64,000 bases of DNA from the NCBI GenBank assembly GCA_037576215.1, contig JBANDB010000006.1:5952001-6016000 (forward strand), read 5' to 3'. How positions within the stretch are numbered: the stretch's first letter is position 1; every line of letters starts with the position of its first letter. The stretch comes from Armillaria gallica. Its lineage: Eukaryota > Basidiomycota > Agaricomycetes > Agaricales > Physalacriaceae. The notes beneath the pieces were generated by a model. It was not told where the DNA came from, made no database searches, and saw nothing but the letters and a program-made list of their open reading frames with translations. This document shows positions 1 through 11,990 of this stretch, one piece after another. The position numbers and the translations under genes were made by a program.

Positions 1-766
1 TCCAACTGGTAGCTCCTCCTGGAACGAAGTTTGAGATGAGTATCCAAAGGGATTTGGCACAAGATTGGATGTTCCATGTTGCAATGAAAAGGCGTCGCGT
101 GCCATTGGCGCGAAAATGTGGCCCTCAACATTATCGATACCAGACGAAATGGTGTGCTCAAATCGGTGTGCAGAACAACGTTCTCCCTACTATGCCTGGC
201 AGTCGCGGTGAAACCCGAATCATCAATTGGCGAAGCGTACGGTTGCCTACAAGCCTCGTCTTCATTCTAATCGTTTTTTCGTTTACTAGGTCCCTGGAGA
301 GCTAGATGACCTCCACGCAGTTGTTCTATCTAGAAGATCAGTCGTTCCCTATCTCGATAGAGTGTTGCGAACTGTAGGTCTAGGGGCAGAAGAGCGCGCC
401 TGTTTCATATCGTACGGCCATCTCTTTTCGCAGGAGTTCGTTTATCTGACGTATCATCTAAGGAACAACCTGTCTAGCCTTGTAGCAAAGTCGTATGTTG
501 CCTTGGTATTCGTTCCTCAAGCCCTTTACGACCGTCAGGCGCCATTGAAGATACAGCCGACTCCGGATGTCGTTACACGGATCCTTATGCTGTACAAAGG
601 TGTTCCTGCTACACATATTGGACGATGGCGTAATGCTGTCAAGCGAGCTGAAGAAAGCGTACAGCGTTGGATAGACATCATTGACCTAGATTTCCGGCGA
701 AATGATGGGACATTGTGTCGGGTTTGGCAGTGGGAATCACTCTGGTATCCATCAGACGAATGCTGA
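1..766 (+). CDS. Conserved fungal protein of unknown function, C-terminal part (runs off left edge)
   Basis: I do not know the function. Frame 3 is open from the window edge (protein text QLVAPPGTKFE...) to about 236. A 53-nt intron (237-289, GTACGG...TTTACTAG) then leads in phase into GELDDLHAVVL and on to the stop at 764-766. The second exon has the look of a conserved Agaricomycete family, with segments such as FVPQALYDRQAPL and PDVVTRILMLYKGV followed by a Trp-rich tail ending WESLWYPSDEC. An alternative donor at 258 would give a 32-nt intron, which is unusually short. The N-terminus lies outside the window. No signal peptide or membrane segment is visible in the part present. The call as a real gene is good; the exon before 237 is less certain. 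Confidence 0.6.
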
Positions 767-961
767 ATGAGTATCGGCACATTTCTTCCATCATGAAAGG
801 CACATTCGTATTGGACTCGGTAGTTAGCTATTCTGTACGGACATTAGATGTGTTATTTATAAGAACATTAACATGTCACGATGATTCGTCAGAAGATCAT
901 CGATGAGATGGTCAAGTATTCTAGTAACAATAGCCACCAGAATGTCCAGAAGATCCTTATT

Positions 962-1406
962 CTACGTTCGACCATAGTAATAGCACTCTTCAAGATACCC
1001 GTCCGCCGGCTGGGCCTTTCGTGCCCTCTTCTTCCGCTTGGTCTTTTGCGGGCCTTTTGCCACCGCCTCTATCGCTTTGTCCACACAAAAAAGAAGCTCG
1101 TCGGCAATGTCTCTTTTCATAGTGACCGTGACGCGCCATGTCGCATTGTCCGGAGTCCAGAACGACGAGATGCCGAAATCGTCGAGGGTCTTGTCCTCCG
1201 TTATCGCCCAGTTCGGGTCGGCACACGCTCCTTTGAGTGCGCCTGTAGCGCATTCCTAGAGTGAAGACGTCAACAGGGAAAGCGATGGAAAGTAAAGCAG
1301 AGGAACGTACAACGATGAAGTCTTTCACATGACAAGCCACAAAGTACGCAAGGTCTTGGCGTGTACTACCCACATCTTCAGGAGAGAAGGTGATGGTCCT
1401 TCTCAT
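962..1406 (-). CDS. Small two-exon protein, unknown function
   Basis: Start ATG at 1406 (MRRTITFSPEDVG...). A 55-nt intron lies at 1256-1310 (donor GTACGT, acceptor CTCTAG) and joins in phase to a second exon reading ECATGALKGACADPNWA and later WRVTVTMKRDIADELLF. A lysine/arginine-rich stretch (KTKRKKRARKAQ) precedes a tyrosine-rich end (EECYYYGRT). The product has about 129 residues, a globular front and a basic tail. The unspliced frame gives a different, low-complexity C-terminus, so the splice decides the protein. I do not recognise the family. It converges on the preceding gene with about 195 bp between stops. Confidence 0.55.
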
Positions 1407-1508
1407 ATTGTATCCCGGCCACTAAAGCACGGGTTAAAATTCAGCATCCACCTTCAATGAGAGCCTAACCTACTCACAGATAAATGCCAGACAAAATGAA
1501 ACTTGCCA

Positions 1509-1928
1509 TCAATTTTGAGGTTTCCAAAAGCAGGCGCGCTGGGTTCTGAGGCGTCTCCTCGCAAGAGCATCTGTCAACGAGTAACAGACCTCGTGTCTTG
1601 GAATGGTGGTAACGGTGGTAGCGAACAGAACGGTGTGCTCTGTCTCCGGTTGCATCTCTGGGAGACCCACCTGCGGAACAGGGACATCGAAGAGTATTTT
1701 CTCTCGATCCGAGGCCGGAACTTCAAGTCGACTCTTGGTGAGGAAAACGCGTTGGCGACTGGAACGTGGACGGTCGTCTGAAGTAATGCCTCTGGCCTCC
1801 GAGAGGGAGAGACTCGGATATATAGGATTGGATGAGGGGGGTGGCTTGTAGGATGCCTGGGTGGCCGTCAGTTTTCGTGACACCGAGGAAAGGAAAAGAA
1901 GGAACATATGGACGCGTCTTCCTGGCAC
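1509..1928 (-). CDS. Possible exon of an unidentified minus-strand gene
   Basis: An open minus-strand stretch with coding-like composition in its middle (SDREKILFDVPVPQVGL, TEHTVLFATTVTTIPRH). There is no recognisable domain, no clear start and no confirmed splice partner. It may be an exon of a gene whose 5' part lies toward 2250, or chance. Listed because it is the most coding-like stretch between 1.4 and 5.9 kb. Confidence 0.25.
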   Translation of the reverse strand: MPGRRVHMFLLFLSSVSRKLTATQASYKPPPSSNPIYPSLSLSEARGITSDDRPRSSRQRVFLTKSRLEVPASDREKILFDVPVPQVGLPEMQPETEHTVLFATTVTTIPRHEVCYSLTDALARRRLRTQRACFWKPQN

Positions 1929-4900
1929 TGCCCTAGGGAACGATCAACAAGAAGGCCAAGCAACAATGGAAGACGAACAGACCTCTTGTTTCGTCTTCCC
2001 TCGAGGTTCTGGTGAAGTGGTCTTCTTCTTGGAAGGCATGACAAAAGAAGTGTCGGATTCAATAGAGGATGGTGGGACCAAAGATAATCTCGAAGTCTTT
2101 TATTGTCCCCTGCTGGTCCAAGTGGCATGTAACCGCCGGCAGGGCTCAGAGCATGGTAAAAGCCACAGGACGGTAATGTCTTGGAAGTAATTTGTAGGAA
2201 CAAAGCAATGGACACTAGATCATCTGTTTCATCCGATCGTTCTGTCATTTGCACGGAGACGCTAAAGACAACAATTAGTAATTAGGCAAACAAAGATCTG
2301 CTGGCGCCTACATTCGGAGATAGGTATGCCGTCTATTTATCCAGAATGAACAAAATACAGACTGCACGCGTGCGCTGCCGGTCCATTCAAAAATCGAATC
2401 CCTCCACGAATGAACACCGATGAAAAAGCCAAGGCTTCGATTGTACTGTGCGACAGGCCTTTCGCGACGGAACCGCAGCTCTGACTCGGACAATATCAGA
2501 GTAACCTCTCTAGGCGAAATTGAATTTTTGTCGTGACTGAGAACTTTGGGCGTCAATCATCAAGACTACTAAGGCATCTTCGTAAGCATCTCCTGGTCGA
2601 TATGATGACGAAGAACAATAAACAGCAGAAAGGGTCTCTTGAGACAGTAGATACATACCGGCGAGTAGCGCGCGATGGCACATCCGTCAGGCGGCTGCCG
2701 GCGTGCTTTTGCTAGTTAACGCCAAGGAGTGCGGCGCAAATTATGAATGGCGTGGTGTTCGACAACATGTACGCGAATAAACGAGTGAACACCACGATAA
2801 CGGTTGAAGCTGAAGGCTAGCCCCGGTTTAACTGGCAGGGTTGAGGATATATTAGCAAAGAATTAGAGGTCCGACAGTGATATACTTACATTGCTGGATG
2901 ACGCGATCTCTAAGAGGAAAGGGCCGTCTCCACAACGGTTAAAGAACCGGCTTGACCGTGGCGTTACAGCCAACCGACTGAGAAAGGAGTGAATAGGCAC
3001 TCCTAAGATGCCCATCCACTGTTGAGAATGTGGCTCGACTGTATTCCGATAAACCACATATTTGGGTCAATGGGCAACGGAATATGCTGGAATATGCTAC
3101 GAGCCAGAGATGGTGACCAGTCTTAAACGAGGACTGAACACATTGAATAAGCAAATAGCTGTGATACGGAAAATCAGAGCGACTCAAAGGCAATTGGTGT
3201 ATACGCACCGTCCGGATAGCCTTGACCTTCTAAGTATCGACAGCATTCCGTCAAAGGGCTCGAAGTAATTGCAATAGCTCAAGTAACTGCCATTGCTGAA
3301 ATAAGATCGCATGAAACTACGCTGATAACAAACACGCACCTGTGTTATAGAGGATATGGCACCAAGTCATTCGTGGCTGCATATGAAGTGCCATGACCTG
3401 ACAGATGCGCTTTCACGACTCACTGGAAGCTGAGCAACGTCGTACAGACTTTTCACCGGACACTAGAGCAACAAATCAGAAAACGTCAGCAAGCCAAGAC
3501 GAATAGACAACTATCAGGGATGGCAAGTCGTCGCCAAGGCCAACATTCCCGTCCGAGGGGGAATATGAGACTGCGTATGACATGGAAATGGAACTTGAGT
3601 GACATCACGCAAATTTTCACCAGGCGCTAGCGCAAAAAATGAGAAAGGGAGAACAGGTATATATAGTTCGCTTACAGCAGCGGATGCTTTCAAGACGTAA
3701 ATTTCTCTTGGCTAGTCAGCATTGGCGATTTATAACGAAGAAACGGACATTGGACAAGTCCTATTGAGCTCTGCAGGCGGAAGTAATGATTGACCTGTTG
3801 AATGATTGGTAGATCTGCGATGAGGGGCATCAGAAAAACTGCAATGGACATATTATCGTCAACGCGCTTATAAAACAGTCGTTAACACTTGCATTCTCTC
3901 ATGGTGTGGAAGAAATGCGAGAGTAAACACGAGATAAGTGCGACAAACTGATATCTAGCCATTGCCAATGAGATGAAGCCTTTGCAGGGGATAATTTATA
4001 TACAAAAAACATCCTTACCTGCCGACCTGCCGCCAATTCTTCCAATCCCCGACCTCGGGGATCGAACAGGGCTGGATTGGAGTTATTCAAGCGCTATAGT
4101 GTCTCTAAGCTTCTCCGTTTGGCCATCGCTGTCGCGTCGAGGGGAATGCCCAAATTTTGAACCAAAGGCTAGGTCAGGGGGAAGCCACTCTCGCTAAATT
4201 CTGAGCTCAAAGCAGTCATATTTCGGTGGTATTGCAGTACTGTAGAGCCGTCCGCCTGGGAGAGCGGGATGGAATGGTGATGATGGTGGAGGTGGAGGGA
4301 AAAGATATTTCCGGATCGGCAATCTTCGGCTGGATATTGATATCGGGCCGTCGTACCGTTTGCACTGATCAATGACTTGCATCAATACCATCAATTTGAA
4401 TCTACCCGTAACTTGGCAACGGTCAGTCTTATCGAATGCGACATCTCCTTTTGGTGAAAAGATTCTCTAACCTTTCTTACCCTGCTTGTTCCCGTTTCGT
4501 AGCTTAGTGTGTTATATGATTCTACACTTCCGACTCATCCACGGACCACATTGCGTCCACTAGATTAACAAGTTCCACTGGCTACAAAATCCATACGAGT
4601 TATTAGTTGCATGAAAAATTACTCGAATGTACTTCTGACGCGCTCATGGAAAGGGGAAGATACTCTCATGCCCAATTCGTATTTCCCACTCGTGTCGGAC
4701 CTGTCTATAATGGGGTCAAGCACGAGTAAACGCCACGGCCACGCTCCGCGCTGATAGCTGACTACGTCTTCAATATGCATTAGAACGCACCTTGAGTGGT
4801 TGTATACGTGCTATCATAGTCCCTGGGCGTAGATATAGAATATGGACTCATTTCAACCTTTAGGCTACTTTCATTATGTGCATCTGATAGATTGACAAGA

Positions 4901-5906
4901 AAAGAAAGGCACTTCATCAAAAGCCTAGTATGCCATAAACCGTCCTGTGCTCCTAAACCTTGGGCTTGAACAACAGAAACCGCTCTTTTCGGATAGGTCC
5001 ATCCGGGGTTGACGAGGATGCGTGATTGCAGATTAAATAGATCAGACCTTTCATTGAGATGTGTCTAGCCGGCAGGCACCCCCGTGTACGTCATGAAAAC
5101 CTCGTTCTTAGTCACTCATCTCGTCATGAATATCGATATGTACGTCACGCACAGGCTCCGCCCATGCAAAGCAACCCTATCAACCCATCTTAAAATCTTC
5201 TCTAGCCCTTGTAGCGCACGCCTATCATGTTCAATCTCATGTCTATCCAAAAGCTTCGGTGTTAGTTTGCAAAGGCAAAAATTCTATCTATGTCTTGGCT
5301 CTTGGGATCTTTCAGACCTAGACCTGCATGCTGTCGCCTGCCGCTAAACGATCTACTAGGCAATAGAGTACTGAAGCTATTCTTGTTCTCGTATTATGCG
5401 AACGTAATTGCTCTGTCCTGGGCCTTTTGAACCCATGGTTGTCTCGCCTGTACACAAGGAACGGCACCATTTGCCACAAACTAGCAGATCTATGCAGCGG
5501 GTGAGAGGTGGGTACCTTCACGCGCATGGATCACAAATCCATATGAATATCATTTTGCAAAACGTATTCCACGGATCCGCCACCACTCTGTCACCTTGGC
5601 TTTCGAAACTCCATTACTCACGGCCCGATCTTCAGCGCGGCTTCTAGATATATGCAATGAGACAAAACACGGCTCTCCTTGCGCTGGTCTATTGTAGGCC
5701 TCGTTCTGCACTCTGCAGGGCCATATTCGCCACTGTCAAAAATCCATGGGAGTCATCATTCAAGTGTGTGTACATTTTGAACCTTCATTCGAGTTTCGTG
5801 CGACCCTTTGACTCATGGAAAGGCAAAATTCGCGTTACGCTTCTGCGATGTCTACAGCGAGCTGATACTTAAGTGTGCCCTACTGACTACATTCTCTCAC
5901 TTCCTT
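1929..5906. other. About 4 kb without a supportable gene
   Basis: Only short open frames with biased composition and no recognisable motif occur here. Near 3430-3640 two degenerate copies of a roughly 45-bp unit lie about 160 bp apart (common cores TTTTCACC, then GCAA...AAAT.AGAAA), perhaps old repeat remains. No intact transposase, tRNA or conserved exon is seen. Confidence 0.5.
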
Positions 5907-6665
5907 ATGTCTGTACTCAAAATTCCTCTATTGTTCTCCGACGCAATCGGCATGCGCATTACAGGAACACCGCCCAACAACCCGCTTCCTTCGGTGGAAC
6001 ATATTGTTCCTGATTGGAGAGAAAATTTTCTCAGGAGTCTTGCTTGGCCATGCATCTTCTTGCGTGTAAGTCTCCGATAACATCTTTCTTTGTCGTCCGA
6101 TAACATCCTCTACCAGCTTATATCTTGGTCCATCTGTATTATTGAAACGACCGTCATACTTGCCCACCATTACCCATCTCTTCCAGCCTCGCATCTCATC
6201 CTATCAATCTTCGCTTTCAACGGCAATACAGATGGAATCGCCATTACCCCTCTCTTCCTCTTGGGGAACGTCCTTACGGTTGTGGGAACGGTCATTCGCT
6301 TGCATTGCTATAGCGCGCTTGGGCGCCTTTTCACTTTCGAGCTCAGCATACAAAAGAATCACCGCTTGATCGTACATGGACCCTACTCCGTGGTCAGGCA
6401 TCCTAGCTATACGGGGATGATTTTGACAATTCTGGGCGCAATATGCAGCCAATCAACCGGGTCCTGGGTAATGGAATGTGGGTTAATCGACATGTGGTAT
6501 GGGAAGGTTTTGGCCTTGTATTGGTTACTCGTTGCAGCAGCAGTTGTCACGAGTCTTTTGCTCAGGATCTCCGTGGAGGATCGGCTACTCCATAAGAGAT
6601 TCGGTCACGAATGGATTGAGTGGAATCGAAGAGTGCCGTATGCTTTGTTACCCGGGGTGTATTAG
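5907..6665 (+). CDS. Isoprenylcysteine carboxyl methyltransferase (ICMT/Ste14-like) family membrane protein
   Basis: Two exons (5907-6065 and 6117-6665, 51-nt intron) give 235 residues. Start MSVLKIPLLF was chosen because a short hydrophobic N-terminus beginning there suits this family. Several hydrophobic membrane segments follow. The C-terminal half holds the family signature: GRLFTFEL, then HGPYSVVRHPSYTG, and near the end EDRLLHKRFGHEW with VPYALLPGVY. In ICMT the HPxY and ED...F...W elements bind S-adenosylmethionine and the methyl acceptor in the ER membrane, methylating C-terminal prenylcysteines such as those of mating pheromones and Ras proteins. Whether this member acts on prenylcysteine or on another small molecule cannot be told. 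The gene looks intact. Confidence 0.88.
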
Positions 6666-7550
6666 GAATCGTAATATCTGAAAATGGTGCGCGAATTGGC
6701 GTCTGTCACGAATTATTACCACCTAATTCGCGTCTTTAGGAATTTTGTAGCCTGAGATACGTGCTTTGAAGCTTGTCATAGGAAATCGCTTGACTCAGAC
6801 CGCTGATAAGAAGATGAAATATGACGCTCACTGTAAAACATTTATGTAGTTAAATACCTTGCTATGGAGCCCATTTGCAAAGACGACGAGAACTGAAATG
6901 GACATGGAGGTCAAGATGTGACACATGCTTCGCTCGCTTCAAAGCGTAACATTTACAGCAATACACGACGGTGAGGAGCCGGCAAGGTCAGTTTTTCCGA
7001 GAGTAAGCCCATTGATCCGTTCCTATTGAACCCGGTGAGAAAAAATGTTATTTTTTGACAATGAACTCGGATCGTGAGCAGTTAGGAACTTGCTGGAAGG
7101 AAGAAAGAAACAGCCGAGACATTGCACATTCACTGCAGCAGTTCGAAGGTCATAATCATCCTTCGACGACTGCAAGAAAATCCCGGGACCGGGGATAAGA
7201 TTCAAGAAAGAGTGCTCTGCTCCACGGTAATACCACATGGCAACAAGGATAATCTAATTTGGCGTATGGAATGCCTACACGATAAATGTTTCTAACTACT
7301 TGATATTGAGGCGGTGGAAGAGACCGGACGACAAGGGGACGACGCGCGTCTTGCGCGTGTTGATTGAGGAATGTCACGACACGTGATGTGACCGACGCGT
7401 CCATGACAAATTTTTGAACATTGACATTGACAAGCCTAACGTCGCTGTTTCCATCCCATTTGTTTCCTTCCCGCTTACACAAACCACCACACCTTCGAGT
7501 AATTTTGTCTTCTATAATTTTGTCTTTCTTCGACACTCACTCAAGAAGCA
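6666..7550. other. Intergenic region, promoter side of the MYND gene
   Basis: No gene is supported. The last 60 bp before 7551 are pyrimidine-rich with TTTTG tracts, as expected for a fungal 5' leader. A minus-strand open stretch at 7156-7536 has no recognisable content and looks like the antisense of this promoter. Confidence 0.5.
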
Positions 7551-9441
7551 ATGGACCCGGATGAAATCAAAGTCAGTGTTACCAGGACTCTCTGAGTGAA
7601 GCTGAGCGACTCATTGATAATTGTTTTATTTTATTTACCAGAGAGATGCGCTTTCAGATTCTTCGAAGTCGCTTGTGAAGCTTGGAGAGATGGTGGCCGA
7701 AAATTCCTCTTTATTTCAGCCTGTAGTCGAAATTGTGCGCATCGGACTGTCCATTTTAGAAAAGCCATACGAAACCTACAATCCTTCGGATCCTAATCGT
7801 CATCGAAAAACGTTGGAAATAGCTGCCGACTTATATACAGGACTCAATTCAGCCCTCGCGCCCCGTAGTTTCCGGAGTTCACCAGGAGATATCGCGTCAC
7901 TTCAGACCGTGGCAGGACCTATATATGAATGGGCGTTGGTTTTCTACCAGACGCATTTCCTTGATATTGCTGAAGTTACGAAGGACAAAGCTCTCCTCGT
8001 AGATGTGTGTCTCCAGCTTGCCAAGCTGTTTCAATCTTTTTCCCTTGTCCAGGAGCTCGCTGATATCATGGCGACTACACCTGGTTTCATTACGGGCGTC
8101 ACCATGCTCTGGATTCACTCCATTTGGAATGTATTAGACATGCGTCTTTACTACCAGCCCACTGTGATATCCTTCTCCTCTCATCGCGAAGTGATTCAGC
8201 GATGTCTGGATTGCAGCGTCCCAGGTGACGTTATAGCGAAGTGTTGCTCCATCATGTTGACCCAGAAGCCAACTTCTTCACCTTCAGGGACATATCCCAT
8301 GGACGGTCCCATTGGCTTTGTCGTGGCAATCTCAGGATTCTCTGAGAAATTCCGACATGCCCTTGTCGCCAAGCATGCGCCATCTTGGTTGTGCAGGCAG
8401 CTGTCTATCCATATCTCTAAGGAAAAGGATGATATCGATAAAGATCCGTTTCGCACGGTTGAGGTTATTCTGACTGGAATTTGGAGATTCGGCCTCGAGG
8501 GCTCCCGTTGCATTGTCGATATACTTGACAGCAATATCGTAGGGCTTTTGTCGGACTGCGCTTCCCTACCGGGATCGAGATGCAAGAAGGAGTCTGTGCG
8601 GGTCTTGGAATTGATAGCGAAACTTCTCTTCTACCGCCCTGTCATCCCCCGAGTAGCGAAGTGCCTGCGTGGTCTGGACATCGAAAGTCTGACTCCGGGT
8701 CCTATACGAGACGCACTATTATCTCTCAAGGAAGTGACATTGCTGAGAGAGAGTTTTCTTGAAAACTACGTCCAATCAAGGGAGTATTGTAGATGCTCGT
8801 TATTCAAGGTATAGTTTGATCCAACCCCTCTTCACTGAGCCTCATCGTTCTGATCTCGCGGTTACTAGTGTAAAATAAACCACGAGTTTATTGATGAAGA
8901 TCCGGCAAACCAAAATAGGCCTCGCCCGGTTTTGAGACACTGTGCTAAATGTCACTCTGTGTCATACTGCTCCGCAGAATGCCAAAAAATCGATTGGAAG
9001 AACGGGCACAAATTAATCTGCAAAATGACTTCACGTAGGGTCCTAGGTCGGTGACGAATTGTTCTTCTTGATTAACAATCGGAGTTAAGCTTTGCTTCAG
9101 ATGGTTTCCCGCCCGACCTCACTGAACGCGACCGCCATTTCATTTTGTATATCGTGGAACAGGACGTTCGTGATAACGAAGAAATGATTAAAAAGCTCAT
9201 AGCTGAGCGCGAAGGTCCAGGCGTGTCGTTTGTCGAGATTAACTACGACGCTGTTCCCCGCACGATCGTAATCAAGACATCAGAAGAATTTCGAGGCAGA
9301 GAATTGCCGGAGGATCATATGGAGCATGTTGAGGACGCAAAATGTGGAAAGATCGTTATTGGTTTCCGAGTTCCTCATACAACTCACGAAGTCTTCGATG
9401 CAGTCGTGACTTACCCATTTGATTGGCGCACAATCTTTTAG
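7551..9441 (+). CDS. MYND-type zinc-finger protein
   Basis: Four exons (7551-7571, 7642-8808, 8869-9034, 9101-9441), all phases consistent, give 564 residues. The start is the first ATG, encoding MDPDEIK before a 70-nt intron. Residues 8-395 form a long, probably helical region. Residues about 392-450 carry the MYND finger: an early CRC pair and CK, then RHCAKCHSVSYCSAECQ and DWKNGHKLICK, so the later Cys/His ligands are all present. The final exon (FPPDLTERDRHFILYIV...) is the usual short conserved tail in this fungal group. MYND fingers generally mediate protein-protein contacts. Agaricomycetes have many such genes of unknown role, and no SET domain is seen here. The reading frame appears intact. 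Confidence 0.85.
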
Positions 9442-9690
9442 ATATTTTGATTCGACCAACTCATACCAGGACCTCGAAGTTAATCGATTGTCCAATAAGG
9501 ATTATCGCGTGGAACCGTATATTGCAAGAGGCAGATATAGTCATAGTTGCATTCACGAGACCATTGATCGGAGAGTTGTGATGCATACAGTGTATCTAGT
9601 CTGTAGATTCTAGAGCAACGGTACGACTAAATTGGAGAGGAAAAAAGGTCCGATCCCGCATATCTATGGTAGTTCTGAATTAATTTCGTG

Positions 9691-11350
9691 TCACTCCAGG
9701 CAAGTCATCTTCCACGCCCGTGGCAGCAGCCCTTCCATATCTTCAATGTGACTCCTTATGCTCCTCGACAACCGAAGATCTACTTTCGCTATATCAGGTC
9801 CATTGTAGACTCCGTCTATACTCCAGCACTCCAGACGCTGGCGAAGAAATGTCCCAATGTTTTTCCCAGGCCGTACACAAAGTGCCTTGTTCGACACGGA
9901 GAGATACCAAGTCTCAAGGTCGGACATGTTCATCGCACGACGAGCATGGAGCCCGTCATTCAAGTCATTGAGATTGATAGGATAGTTCATGTACTCCATG
10001 AATACGCCACAAGGAGAATACAGATATAGGTGCCTGAGTGCAGTAAGTCGACGAATAAACCGCAGGGAGACAGGAAGCCTGTCTTCATCTTGGAGCCATC
10101 CGTTCTTCACGAAGTCTTTATGAACGGTTGTCAGAGTGTCTGTGCAATGATCACCATGGCAGACACGATCGAGTGTGAGCATGTGGATCTGATGCAAAGG
10201 GAGGTACTCTATAATGCTCTCGATGGCATCGGTAGAATCACAACACCAAACAGCTTCAAGGTTACTGATATTGAGGTCAGCGACAGCCGGGAGGTCGAGG
10301 TATTGGAATAAAAGTCTGACTTCTTGTGGGGTGGTGTACCCGAGAATAAAGTGACGGACATGAGGAAGAGTGAGTCGCCTATTGGGAAGACCGAAATCAT
10401 TTGAAGATGTTTCAGTGGAGACAACACCGTTGAGCTCGAGAATCTCCAGTGTATCCACACTTCCAGCTAGAATCCCACGTAAAATGGAGGCCGACGGTCG
10501 TTCTTCGTACGGCTGAAACCGAAGACATAGTCTGGTAAGGTCTCGAGGGCAAAAGAGATGCCAACGAAAGGGAACGCCGGACAAATCCAACACTTTGAGG
10601 GACGGGTACATGTACTTGTTCCACAGAATCTGATCTTCAGTGGATGAAAGCGCGGGATGTTGAAGGACGTCTATTTCTCCCTCCTGTAGATCGTCCTCAA
10701 AGTCTTCTTCGAAGGCGACTTGGCTCATCGACCGGTGGCAGATCTCGAAACTCTGCAGACGAGGCATCGGCACGTTACGGAATGCGGTCAAGGCGTTGAC
10801 ATGGGAGCTCCAAAAGCCCGTGTCCACGGAAAAGTGCTTGATATGATACGCGTGCTGGACGAGGAGTCGAGAGAGACAGAGAAAGTGTCTGTCGGTGAAG
10901 ACCATGTGTGATGGCTGAAGACTCGCAGAGTCGTAAAATGGTGCCGATCCTATGCGAATGATGACATCGATATCCAGTTGCGATGAACGTTCAAGAAAGG
11001 AAGCCACTCGCGGGAATACTGCCTTAGGTCCCAAGTCGGGGTCAAGGATGGATGCTGTGGCAGCCGGACTGTAATCTGGCGAGCAATCAGTGATGTAGAG
11101 GCGCGTCCACAGCAGTGGATAGTCGATCATTATGGAACGCCAGCGTTTACAAATCACGGAGAGGAGGAAAGGATAGTCAACCCGACCACTGGTTGACGTG
11201 GCCATGGTAAATATTTCGACTAGAAGCTCGTTCGGGAGCTTCGCACTGTAGTTGTCCGATGGCTGTTGGATGAACTGAGGAAAAACACAAATTCTACAAT
11301 GGACGTTAGAAGGGCATCGATGCCTTTAAAATATACACGTACTTCTGCAT
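9691..11350 (-). CDS. F-box protein with leucine-rich C-terminal region (F-box gene C)
   Basis: The main exon is 9691-11274. A short first exon (ATG at 11350, about 12 nt, donor GTGTAT) is the only in-phase way found to give a start upstream of the F-box; this boundary is tentative. The F-box core reads LPNELLVEIF, followed by SVICKRWRSIMIDYPLLWTR, the classic F-box helix pattern that binds Skp1 in SCF ubiquitin ligases. The rest (about 480 residues) has irregular leucine-rich repeat-like segments such as LDLPAVADLNISNL and SLRFIRRLTALRHLYL, probably the substrate-binding part. It is a diverged paralogue of F-box gene A next to it. About 531 residues. Substrate unknown. Confidence 0.8.
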
Positions 11351-11990
11351 GATGACGACCGGTGGACTATCAAATTCAAGCGAGGAAGAGGAGGAAAAGA
11401 CGTGTAACTTCCCTCTAGTAAAGCATCTTTATATGGCGACCCTTGTTTGCAAACAAACAATAAACATTGTGACGAGTGCCACTAAGTATAACCCAAGGCA
11501 AATAAATTATCTTTGTTGTAAAAGGTTACAGCCAGCTTGGCTTTAGTCGACTTGTGCATTTGAACAGAGGTCCGTCGAGGATCATGGAGCGGTCCAAGTA
11601 GCGTTCGTGATGATCGATCTGACCTCGGCATTTCGGTATTGCTTTCCGGCAGGTCAATGCTTCAGTCTCATTAACCAAAGCCATTCAACTGGGATCCGAT
11701 GAAAGTCTCACAAGGCCAGGAGATTATGGACATAGTGTAAGGTCCTTGTCGCGCAACGAGGAATTGGATAGACAACTTCTCCCGCGGCAAGTAGGTAGGA
11801 CATATATTTTAACACATTGCGTTGTTAAAGTGCTTTATAGCAAGAACTACACAAGAAGTTGGTTGTATGCCTCGCCCTCTGTCATATCATCAAGACACAA
11901 GCAGAAGCTAACATTGCCACCTTTGTCTATATCATCGTCATCAAGCACCCATTCCAAGTCGAAATCTTTGGCGAGCTGAGAATATTGATT
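11351..11990. other. Intergenic, nothing recognised
   Basis: This 640 bp separates two minus-strand F-box genes. It must hold the 3' end of neither and the promoter of gene C. No conserved exon, RNA gene or clear repeat is visible. Confidence 0.45.

Noticed and set aside
4040..4085. Minus-strand GTTCGATCCCC resembling a tRNA T arm
   Set aside because: The flanking stem does not pair and no cloverleaf is possible.
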